From contig NZ_CP096883.1 in assembly GCF_023273895.1 (NCBI RefSeq), forward strand, positions 2,418,001-2,482,000: a stretch of 64,000 nucleotides of DNA, written 5' to 3'. The notes under the pieces are model-generated. The model saw nothing but the letters and a program-made list of their open reading frames with translations, was not told the origin of the DNA and did not search any database. Below, piece by piece: positions 54,301 through 61,757 of this stretch (the stretch's first letter is position 1; each line of letters starts with the position of its first letter). The stretch is from Sphingobacterium sp. PCS056. Lineage in GTDB: Bacteria; Bacteroidota; Bacteroidia; Sphingobacteriales; Sphingobacteriaceae. The translations under genes were made by a program, and so were the position numbers.

Positions 54301-54332
54301 CCCCCAAAAAGAGTAAGAAACTCAATTTGGAG
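54301..54332 (-). terminator. Terminator of rnr
   Basis: On the minus strand CCTCCAAA pairs with TTTGGGGG (one G-U pair), with an inner GAG/CTC stem, followed by CATTTTTC. It lies 30 bases after the rnr stop. Confidence 0.6.
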
Positions 54333-54361
54333 GCTGTAGTTGTTATTGTTTCGGGATTGGA

Positions 54362-56491
54362 TTAACTGATTAAAGTAAAGTCAATTTGACGTTTGTCAAG
54401 ATCAACTTTTTTAACTTTGATCTGTACTTCATCACCTAATTGATATTTCTTTTTCTTTCTTTGACCAATAATCGCAAAATTCTTTTCATCTAAGACATAA
54501 AAATCATCGTTAATATCTCGTAATCTAACCATACCTTCGCATTTATTCGTTTCGATTTCGACATACATTCCCCATTCAGTTACGCCAGATATAATTCCTG
54601 TATATTCAGTTCCAATTTGTTCTTGTAAAAATTCAGCTTGTTTATATTTAATAGAAGCACGTTCGGCTTCAGCAGCTTTCTTCTCCATCTGTGAAGCGTG
54701 CTCACACATTTTTTCATAATGGTCTACATTGATTTTATTACCACCATCTAAGTAATGTGCCAATAATCGGTGGACCATTACATCAGGGTATCGACGGATG
54801 GGGGAAGTGAAGTGCGTGTAATAATCAAAAGCAAGTCCATAATGACTTGTTCCTTTGGTCGTGTAGATCGCTTTTGCCATTGATCTTATTGCAAGAGAGG
54901 TAAGCATGTTTTGCTCCTTGCTACCTTCAATTTTTGTCATTAACGCATTTAATGATTTCGCGGTCTCTTTATCTGATTTTATAGTTAGCTTATGTCCAAA
55001 TCGAGATGCAAATTGAGAAAATGTTGCTAGTGTCTCTGGATTGGGTACATCATGAAAACGATATACAAATGGTAATTTATTTTTACCCTTACCTTGTTTA
55101 CCAATATATTCTGCTACTTTTCTATTCGCAAGAAGCATGAAATCTTCAATAAGTTTATGTGCATCTTTTCTCACCTTGGTGTAGACTCCCGTTGGCTTAC
55201 CATTTTCATCCAAAGTGAACTTTACTTCTTCGCTTTCAAACGCAATTGCGCCATTTTTAAATTTGCGTTCTCGCAGAATATAGGCTAACTCGTTTAATTT
55301 TAGTATTTCTGCAGTAAAATCTCCTGATTTTGTTTCAATGACCTCTTGGGCTTCTTCATAAGAAAATCTCCGGTCGGAGTGAATGATAGTTCTTCCAAAC
55401 CATTGGTTTACAATATTGGCTTTCTCATCGAGCTCAAAGACTGCAGAGAAACATAGTTTATCTTCATGTGGACGAAGTGAACAAACTCCATTGGAAAGTC
55501 TTTCAGGAAGCATTGGAATCACCCGGTCAACTAGATATACTGAGGTACCTCTTTCGTAGGCCTCTTTATCTAGTTCAGTGTCTGGGATGACAAAATGTGA
55601 GACGTCGGCGATGTGTACACCAATTTCATAATTGCCATTCTCAAGTTCTTGAAAAGATATCGCATCATCAAAGTCTTTTGCATCAACAGGATCAATGGTA
55701 AAAGTAGTAATATTTCTAAAATCTCTTCTTCTGGCAATCTCTTCTTTCGAATAGCTATCAGGCAGTGCATTTGCCTCTTCTTCGACTTTTGTCGGAAATT
55801 TTAAAGGAAATCCATAGTCGGCCAAGATGGCATTCATCTCCGTATTATTTTCTCCTTTTTTACCAAGAATTGTCTTTACTTTTCCAATAGGATTTTTTGC
55901 CCCTTGTGGCCAATCAATAATAGAGACGACTACCTTTTCACCATCTTTTGCACCTTCAAGGTTATCCAATGGAATGAAGATATCATGTAACATTTTGCGA
56001 TCATCAGCAATGAAAAATGCGAAGTTCTGAGAAAGGTTGATGATACCGGTAAAATCTGTTTTTGCACGTTGGATGATTTCTACGACTTCACCTTCTTTTT
56101 TACGTCCTCTACTTTTTTCAAAAGTGTGCACTTTAACGATGTCTCCATGAAGAGCTTGTCGTAATTTTCTCGGCGCTACAAAGATGTCATTTTCGAATTC
56201 ATCTTCAGGTATAATATAAGCAGATCCTTCGGCAGTCATATCGACTTTCCCAGTTACGTAAACTTTGAGTTGACGTAGCTTAAATTTTCCCTTTTCAACC
56301 TCTAAAAATGGACTATTTTTTGGGTGCTCAGTCAGGATATTGGCGATGGCTATTTTGGAATCGGAATCGTGAACATTCAATTTTGATGCGACTTGTTTAT
56401 AGTTGAGGGGTTTGTTGTTTGACTTCTCAAAGATGTCGATGATGAGCTGTGTCAAAACCTCTTGGTATGGGTTTTCTTTTTTTGTCGTCAT
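54362..56491 (-). CDS. rnr: Ribonuclease R
   Basis: A 709-aa 3'-5' exoribonuclease. N-terminal helix-turn-helix-like segment and two cold-shock/OB domains (residues about 60-240) precede the RNB catalytic domain with the metal-binding aspartates in TIDPVDAKDFDDAISF, then a C-terminal S1 domain (TEYTGIISGVTEWGMYVEI) and a basic end. It degrades structured RNA and works in rRNA quality control and trans-translation. Full length and intact. Transcribed alone on the minus strand. Confidence 0.96.
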   Translation of the reverse strand: MTTKKENPYQEVLTQLIIDIFEKSNNKPLNYKQVASKLNVHDSDSKIAIANILTEHPKNSPFLEVEKGKFKLRQLKVYVTGKVDMTAEGSAYIIPEDEFENDIFVAPRKLRQALHGDIVKVHTFEKSRGRKKEGEVVEIIQRAKTDFTGIINLSQNFAFFIADDRKMLHDIFIPLDNLEGAKDGEKVVVSIIDWPQGAKNPIGKVKTILGKKGENNTEMNAILADYGFPLKFPTKVEEEANALPDSYSKEEIARRRDFRNITTFTIDPVDAKDFDDAISFQELENGNYEIGVHIADVSHFVIPDTELDKEAYERGTSVYLVDRVIPMLPERLSNGVCSLRPHEDKLCFSAVFELDEKANIVNQWFGRTIIHSDRRFSYEEAQEVIETKSGDFTAEILKLNELAYILRERKFKNGAIAFESEEVKFTLDENGKPTGVYTKVRKDAHKLIEDFMLLANRKVAEYIGKQGKGKNKLPFVYRFHDVPNPETLATFSQFASRFGHKLTIKSDKETAKSLNALMTKIEGSKEQNMLTSLAIRSMAKAIYTTKGTSHYGLAFDYYTHFTSPIRRYPDVMVHRLLAHYLDGGNKINVDHYEKMCEHASQMEKKAAEAERASIKYKQAEFLQEQIGTEYTGIISGVTEWGMYVEIETNKCEGMVRLRDINDDFYVLDEKNFAIIGQRKKKKYQLGDEVQIKVKKVDLDKRQIDFTLIS

Positions 56492-57005
56492 ACGTGTTTT
56501 TTTTACTTTTTATTATGTTTTGAATAGGGGAGAGCCATATAGTTGATCTTGAAATTTGTGATCATAAATTATTGCTGTTTTGTTTCCCTGTATCACTTAC
56601 AATATACACATATTAATCTGAAAAATGAGGCAATAGTATTTTGTTTGTTTCATGTTTTCTTTTGAGTATATTTTTAATTTGCTTTAGCTTTGTTATATTG
56701 TTGATAAATAGGTATTTATATTTGTTTTTGCTTAATTATTCTGATGAAGAAATTTTTCGGACGTTTGTATTTATACTTTAAGCTGATCTTTTTATATTTT
56801 GCTAAAATATAAGGTGTAACAAAATTATTTAATGTAGTTTCTTAATAACCTTTTAATGAGTGGTTTATTTTTTTAATTGCTAAATTTTAGCATTTAAATA
56901 TATTAAATAATTAGCTTTGATCATTGCTATAAATTAGAGGAAAATGATATTTCCATAAGGAAAGTAAAACCAGCAAATACCATCGATTTGGAAGCAGTAT
57001 CGTGT
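56492..57005. other. 514-bp AT-rich region between rnr and fur-like gene
   Basis: No annotated-size gene is present. The only feature I can support is a plus-strand promoter-like element (TTTG 56689-56692, TATATTTG 56717-56724, 24 bases apart, longer than usual) followed by a 22-codon frame (56744-56812). The remainder is poly-A/T tracts without clear dyads; on the minus strand it should hold the rnr promoter. Confidence 0.4.
56744..56812 (+). CDS. Possible 22-aa hydrophobic peptide
   Basis: ATG at 56744 opens a 22-codon frame beginning MKKFFGRLYLYFKL and ending FAKI: basic N-terminus then a continuous aromatic/aliphatic stretch, like a small membrane peptide. A TATATTTG element lies 20 bases upstream. 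Such short frames also arise by chance in AT-rich DNA, so this is tentative. No toxin-antitoxin partner is evident. Confidence 0.2.
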   Translation: MKKFFGRLYLYFKLIFLYFAKI

Positions 57006-57464
57006 TTAGTTTTCCGTGCAATGATCACAGAGCCCAAGTGCATTTATAGCTACTGTTTCTAGTTTGTAACCTTGTGGAAGATTAAATTTTGGAAGATTGA
57101 TTTCTTCCATACAATAGACAGAATTACACCGCCTGCAGATGAAATGAACATGTTGATCGTGGTGATTATGTTCGGAACAATTTGTGGAACAAAGGGCATA
57201 AGTTGCCGTTCCATTGAGATCAAAAATTTTATGCAATATACCCTTCTCTTCAAAAGAAGCTAGTACACGGTATAGCGTAACCCGATCAATTTCTTTACCA
57301 ATTAATTTTTCCAATTCTGGTTGTGAAATTGCTGATTTCTTAGTCGATATTGTTTCTAAAGTTCGGAGTCTAGGTTGCGTTACTTTTAAATGATATTGCT
57401 TTAGCAAAGCTGTAAAATCGACAGGCTCAAGTACTGCTTTTTCATGTTGTTGATCTTTACTCAT
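57006..57464 (-). CDS. Fur-family transcriptional regulator
   Basis: About 152 aa from ATG 57464. A winged-helix DNA-binding half (KVTQPRLRTLETISTKKSAISQPELE; VTLYRVLASFEEKGIL) is followed by the metal-sensing half with a His-rich loop (HNHHDQHVH) and two structural zinc CxxC pairs (CRRC and CDHC). This fits Fur, Zur or PerR; the motif set does not decide among them. The neighbours are rnr and an fsa-like gene, not metal genes. It is a plausible regulator for the TonB receptor operon at 14514, but any Fur of the genome could serve. Confidence 0.88.
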   Translation of the reverse strand: MSKDQQHEKAVLEPVDFTALLKQYHLKVTQPRLRTLETISTKKSAISQPELEKLIGKEIDRVTLYRVLASFEEKGILHKIFDLNGTATYALCSTNCSEHNHHDQHVHFICRRCNSVYCMEEINLPKFNLPQGYKLETVAINALGLCDHCTEN

Positions 57465-57496
57465 AATACAAAAATACATCATTATTCCTATATAAA

Positions 57497-57543
57497 AAAA
57501 CGGTCAAAAAACAAGTTTATGTTACTTGCTTTTTGACCGTTTT
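57497..57543 (-). terminator. Terminator of the transaldolase-like gene
   Basis: AAAACGGTCAAAAA and its complement form a 14-bp outer stem, with a further 5-bp inner stem (CAAGT/ACTTG). It lies 21 bases after the stop on the minus strand. Confidence 0.85.
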
Positions 57544-57564
57544 ATAAAAATGCTTTATCTCAAA

Positions 57565-58224
57565 TTATTTACCCGCAGCTTTGGCGTGATCAGCTAAGAA
57601 AGTAGCAAGACCGCTATCTGTTAAAGGGTGTTTCAATAAAGCAGTGATAGCTGATAATGGGCCAGTCATAACATCAGCTCCAATTTTAGCACAACCTAAA
57701 ATATGTGCACTATTACGTACTGATGCTGCTAAGATTTGTGTAGGGAAACTATAATTATCGTAGATCAAACGGATCTCTTCAATAAGCCCTAGGCCATCTG
57801 TCGAAATGTCATCTAAACGTCCGATGAAAGGTGAAACATAAGTTGCTCCAGCTTTTGCAGCTAGTAATGCTTGACCAGCAGAGAAAACCAAAGTACAATT
57901 TGTTTTGATTCCTTTTTTACTGAAATATTTAATTGCTTTAATACCATCTTTGATCATTGGAACTTTAACAACAATCTTGTCATCTAGTTTTGCAAGCGCC
58001 TCTCCTTCTTTGATCATTTCTTCGTAATTTGTAGAAATTACCTCTGCACTTACATCCCCATCTACGATAGCACATATGGCTTTGTAATGATTGATTACAT
58101 TTTCGTCACCACTAATTCCTTCTTTGGCCATTAAACTTGGGTTTGTTGTTACCCCATCTAATACACCTAAATCTTGTGCTTCTTTGATTTGCTCTAAGTT
58201 TGCTGTGTCAATAAAAAATTTCAT
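57565..58224 (-). CDS. Transaldolase / fructose-6-phosphate aldolase family (TalC/FsaA type)
   Basis: A 219-aa TIM-barrel enzyme of the short transaldolase class. Lys87 in VVKVPM is the Schiff-base residue; [12 protein letters not shown] and [11 protein letters not shown] are the hallmark strands. The short class includes both true transaldolases of the pentose phosphate pathway and fructose-6-phosphate aldolases, and sequence alone does not settle which; in Bacteroidota the short form is usually the transaldolase. A minus-strand TAACTTTG element (58274-58281) precedes it by about 50 bases. Confidence 0.92.
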   Translation of the reverse strand: MKFFIDTANLEQIKEAQDLGVLDGVTTNPSLMAKEGISGDENVINHYKAICAIVDGDVSAEVISTNYEEMIKEGEALAKLDDKIVVKVPMIKDGIKAIKYFSKKGIKTNCTLVFSAGQALLAAKAGATYVSPFIGRLDDISTDGLGLIEEIRLIYDNYSFPTQILAASVRNSAHILGCAKIGADVMTGPLSAITALLKHPLTDSGLATFLADHAKAAGK

Positions 58225-58273
58225 CTCGTATTGAATTGATTGTTAATTGTTTGGTTTATTTACCTTTAAGGGG

Positions 58274-58281
58274 CAAAGTTA
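58274..58281 (-). promoter_or_regulatory. Putative -7 element of the transaldolase gene
   Basis: Minus-strand TAACTTTG matches TAnnTTTG exactly, 50 bases before the ATG. No clear -33 element. Confidence 0.45.
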
Positions 58282-58393
58282 TCGATTAAAATTCACTAAT
58301 CTTGTGCTGAATTGAAATTACTGCACAAATATTGCTTAATATGAACTGTTCATAATAGCTTACCATTTTCATTTACTTCTATTACATGTTGAT

Positions 58394-59614
58394 ATGCAGA
58401 TATTTCGTTCTCTTGAATACCCGAATTTTCGATTACATATAATCGGTCAAGCGATTTCATTGATGGGGACGTGGATGCAGCGTGTTGCCATTAGTTGGTT
58501 GGTATATAAATTAACGGACTCTGTATTTTGGCTAGGTTTTGTTTCATTTATATCGTTGCTTCCTTCTTTAGTATTATCACCTTTTATAGGAAGCTTTGTC
58601 GATAAGCACAAGAAATATAGGCTTGTGTTTATGACTCAGATAGGTTTGATGATCCAAGCAGGGATTCTCACATTATTGGTATATCTAAAAATGGAAACGG
58701 TTTTATGGCTATCTATTTTGGGATTTGCACAGGGGGTAATCAATGCATTTGATGTATTAGGAAGACAATCACTGATGGTACATCTAGTTGATAATAGAAA
58801 AGATTTACCTAATGCTATCGCACTTAACTCTTCTATATTCAATGCTGCGCGTATGGTCGGTCCAGCTATAGGAGGGATCCTTTTGAGCACTTATGGAGAA
58901 ATGATGTGTTTTAGTAGCAATTTTTTGAGTTTTATACCTGTTCTGATTACGCTATGGATGATGAATGTGACTGAAAATACTGCTAGTTTAAGTAAAGGAA
59001 GCAATTGGCAAGGATTAGTTGAGGGTTTTTTCTATTTGAAGCGATCTCCACATATTTTTTCGCTCATCATTGTCATGACTTTTTCAAGTCTATTGGTCAT
59101 TCCGTATACCTCGTTGCTGCCTGCTGTAGCCAAGGAGATGTTCCATGGTGATGCAGGTACCTTTTCCTGGTTTGAAAGCGCTGCAGGTCTTGGCGCAATG
59201 ATTGGCGCGATTAATATGGCCAGATTGAAGTCGGGTACAAATATGCGCTATCAAGTAATGGGTGCAGCCTTATTAATGGGTGCGGCTTTATTCTTATTAG
59301 GTCATTCCTCTGTGTTGGTTTTGGCTTTAGTCTATACAGCAGTCGTTTCTTTTGCTATGATGATGCAGAACTCTAGTATCAACACTTATATACAGACGCA
59401 TGCGATGCCCATGTACCGAGCTCGAGCAATATCATATTATGTGATGGCATTTCAAGGTGTTTTTCCAATAGGAAGTTTACTAATAGGAGCATTAGCAAGC
59501 TATTTTGGGTTGCGAAGTGTTTTATATTTTATGGGCGGAGCAGGAATACTGATTGCTATAGCTTACTATTTGTATTTAAGGATGCATATCCATAAAAGAC
59601 TATTTAAGTTTTAA
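58394..59614 (+). CDS. MFS transporter (EntS/DHA3-like exporter)
   Basis: A 406-aa protein with twelve membrane helices. The N-terminus (FRSLEYPNFRLHIIGQAISLMGTWMQRVAISWLVYKLT) is the signature of the MFS_3/EntS branch, and the loop between helices 2 and 3 has a GSFVDKHKKYRL motif A variant. EntS exports enterobactin, and other members export drugs or siderophores. No siderophore synthesis genes are near, so the substrate is open. Its last 15 bases overlap the end of the convergent protease-like gene. Confidence 0.88.
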   Translation: MQIFRSLEYPNFRLHIIGQAISLMGTWMQRVAISWLVYKLTDSVFWLGFVSFISLLPSLVLSPFIGSFVDKHKKYRLVFMTQIGLMIQAGILTLLVYLKMETVLWLSILGFAQGVINAFDVLGRQSLMVHLVDNRKDLPNAIALNSSIFNAARMVGPAIGGILLSTYGEMMCFSSNFLSFIPVLITLWMMNVTENTASLSKGSNWQGLVEGFFYLKRSPHIFSLIIVMTFSSLLVIPYTSLLPAVAKEMFHGDAGTFSWFESAAGLGAMIGAINMARLKSGTNMRYQVMGAALLMGAALFLLGHSSVLVLALVYTAVVSFAMMMQNSSINTYIQTHAMPMYRARAISYYVMAFQGVFPIGSLLIGALASYFGLRSVLYFMGGAGILIAIAYYLYLRMHIHKRLFKF

Positions 59615-60043
59615 CCTTCTTTTAAGCAGTTTGAGCGTCTTCTTTTTATAATCAATCACAGCACCATAACGAGCTAAAATGTCTCCTCCTAACACTCCAA
59701 TTACAGGTTGTAAATTCATCTGTTCATAGGCATAGTTGATTGAGCTCAGGTCTAGTACAGCAGCTTTGTAGTTTTTGATGGTCCAGTCCTGCATACTAAG
59801 ATGCGGTATATGGATCAAAAAACTTTGCATGGTATTAGTGCCCAATCCAGATGAAAGTGTATCTGTACTTTCCAATTGAAATTGATCCGAATGTATAGTT
59901 TCCAATTGATTTTTATCAAATACAGTCTTTGAAGCTCCAGTATCCAGGACCATGAGATGAGCAGTATTGAATAATGTAACTTCAACTAGGATATGAGTAC
60001 CTTGTTCTTGTAATTGTAAAAGCCTTAGTGGGATAATTGCCAT
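59600..60043 (-). CDS. Retropepsin-like aspartic protease domain protein
   Basis: A 147-aa protein with one aspartic-protease half: the catalytic DTGAS motif is at residues 34-38 (MVLDTGASKTVF), and the second conserved block GVLGGDILARYGAVIDY ends with a flap-like region. A single domain of this type must dimerise to be active, as in retroviral protease and bacterial clan AA proteins. There is no signal peptide, so it is cytoplasmic. The 3' end overlaps the MFS gene by 15 bases in convergent orientation. Confidence 0.75.
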   Translation of the reverse strand: MAIIPLRLLQLQEQGTHILVEVTLFNTAHLMVLDTGASKTVFDKNQLETIHSDQFQLESTDTLSSGLGTNTMQSFLIHIPHLSMQDWTIKNYKAAVLDLSSINYAYEQMNLQPVIGVLGGDILARYGAVIDYKKKTLKLLKRRLKLK

Positions 60044-60105
60044 ATTTCAAACATAGAAAAAATATATGCTTACCGAAAGGATAAATTATATTTTTAACAT
60101 AATTA

Positions 60106-60672
60106 TTATACCTGATCTAAGGTTCGCCTAAGTGCGGTTGGGTTATTCAGGTTTTTAAATTGAGTCGGTGTAAGACCTGTATTTTTTTTAAATTGGTTGC
60201 TGAGATAAGCAGTACTCGAATAATTGAGTTTTTCCGCGATCTCCGCCAAAGTTAGTTCGTCATAAATTAACAACTCTTTGATGTATTCTATCTTTTGAAA
60301 AATAGCATATTTTTCAATACTCGTTCCGCTTACAGATGAAAATAATGCACTCAGAGTACTATATTCCAGAAATAGGTTATCACATAATATCTCTGAAAGG
60401 TTTCTATTTAAATATTGGTATGGCTGACGTGTGTAATCGATGATCACTAGTTTTATTTTCTCAATAACACGCGTGTTTTTATCATCTATCAATTCAAATC
60501 CAATAGCATGCAAGCTTTCTTGTATATGTTCGCGTTGTGCGGGTTTCAAGGTTCCTTCTAAAGTAACGACACCTAATTGAAGATCACTATAAGGGATATG
60601 CAACTCTTTAAATATATTTTCTACAGCCATCTTGCATCTATTGCAGACCATATTTTTAATAAAGAGTTGCAT
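60106..60672 (-). CDS. AraC-family regulator with N-terminal HMA-like domain
   Basis: A 188-aa protein made of two parts. Residues 1-65 resemble a heavy-metal-associated (ferredoxin-like) domain with the pair CNRC (Cys10, Cys13) near the usual CxxC position. Residues about 120-180 are an AraC-type double helix-turn-helix (LTLAEIAEKLNYSSTAYLSNQFKKNTGLTPTQFKN). The cytoplasmic metal-binding-like module fused to AraC suggests direct metal sensing, for example copper or zinc; that is inference. It starts 8 bases after the mdh stop on the same strand, so the two are probably co-transcribed. Confidence 0.8.
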   Translation of the reverse strand: MQLFIKNMVCNRCKMAVENIFKELHIPYSDLQLGVVTLEGTLKPAQREHIQESLHAIGFELIDDKNTRVIEKIKLVIIDYTRQPYQYLNRNLSEILCDNLFLEYSTLSALFSSVSGTSIEKYAIFQKIEYIKELLIYDELTLAEIAEKLNYSSTAYLSNQFKKNTGLTPTQFKNLNNPTALRRTLDQV

Positions 60673-60680
60673 ATAATTTT

Positions 60681-61619
60681 TTATAAAACGTTAATTTCTT
60701 TTAATACATTATTCATATTGCGGACCGCCTCAGCACTTTTATGTAATTTTTGCTTTTCCCCTTCCGACAAGTTCAAAGGTACGATTTTATCCCAACCATT
60801 TTTATTAATGATAACAGGGACACCTAAAGTGATATCTGATAGTCCAAATTCTCCATCTAAAAATACACTAGCTGTGAAGAGTTTATTTTGATCACGAACA
60901 ATACTCTCGACGACAGCTGCAGTTGCTGCTCCTGGAGCATACCAAGCCGATGTACCAATTAAAGCTGTCAATGTAGCACCTCCTACCATTGTTTTTTGTA
61001 CGATTTCATCTTGCTCGTCTTCGTTCAAAAAATCACTTACAGGAATACTGTTCCAAGTAGCATGTTTGATCAGCGGAATCATTGTAGTATCGCCATGACC
61101 ACCTATAACAATTGCATTAAGGTCCCCTGCAGAAGCATTTAATTTATCACTTAATTGATATTTGAATCGAGCAGAATCCAGTGTTCCGCCCATACCGATA
61201 ATTCTATTCTTAGGCAGGCCAGAACTTTGTAGGGCAAGATAAGTCATTGTATCCATAGGATTAGAAACGATCACAATAATGATATCTGGTGAATGTTTAA
61301 CCAAATTATCGACAACCGTTTTAACAATATTAGCATTCGTACCAATTAACTCTTCTCTAGTCATTCCAGGTTTTCTAGGAATTCCAGATGTAATAACCGC
61401 CACTGTCGAACCAGCTGTAGCACTGTAGTCATTGGTAACGCCTTTAATTTTAGAATCAAAACCTAATAAGGCAGCAGTCTGTGACATATCTTGTGCTTTA
61501 CCTTCTGCAAAACCCTCTTTAATATCTAAAAGTATGATTTCTTCAGCAACTTCTCTTCTCATTAAATTATCTGCAGTGGTCGCTCCAACTGCTCCTGCAC
61601 CAACTATTGTAACTTTCAT
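60681..61619 (-). CDS. mdh: Malate dehydrogenase
   Basis: A 312-aa LDH-like malate dehydrogenase. It has the dinucleotide loop GAGAVGATTADNL (7-19), the active-site loop GIPRKPGMTREELI (including the catalytic-site arginines), VSNPMD and IGGHGDT with the catalytic His. It interconverts malate and oxaloacetate with NAD in the TCA cycle. Transcribed on the minus strand with the AraC gene 8 bases downstream; the tamL terminator is upstream. Confidence 0.95.
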   Translation of the reverse strand: MKVTIVGAGAVGATTADNLMRREVAEEIILLDIKEGFAEGKAQDMSQTAALLGFDSKIKGVTNDYSATAGSTVAVITSGIPRKPGMTREELIGTNANIVKTVVDNLVKHSPDIIIVIVSNPMDTMTYLALQSSGLPKNRIIGMGGTLDSARFKYQLSDKLNASAGDLNAIVIGGHGDTTMIPLIKHATWNSIPVSDFLNEDEQDEIVQKTMVGGATLTALIGTSAWYAPGAATAAVVESIVRDQNKLFTASVFLDGEFGLSDITLGVPVIINKNGWDKIVPLNLSEGEKQKLHKSAEAVRNMNNVLKEINVL

Positions 61620-61708
61620 AAGCTTATTAATTTTGGTCCTTAGACATTAATTTTTCTTTGAATTTACTCATTAAATGGTAGGAATACAATTAAGTTTTAT
61701 AAAAAGTA

Positions 61709-61757
61709 ATTCTAAATAAAAAGGGAGAAACTTTCGTTCTCCCTTTTTATTTAGAAT
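61709..61757 (-). terminator. Terminator overlapping the end of tamL
   Basis: A perfect 21-bp inverted repeat with a 7-base loop (ACTTTCG). The right arm covers the tamL stop codon and its last codons (61751-61757). T-runs flank the GGGAGAA core. It separates tamL from mdh. Confidence 0.92.

Noticed and set aside
57469..57476. TAnnTTTG match just before the fur-like ATG (minus strand)
   Set aside because: It would place the transcription start at or inside the start codon. Probably a chance match in AT-rich DNA.
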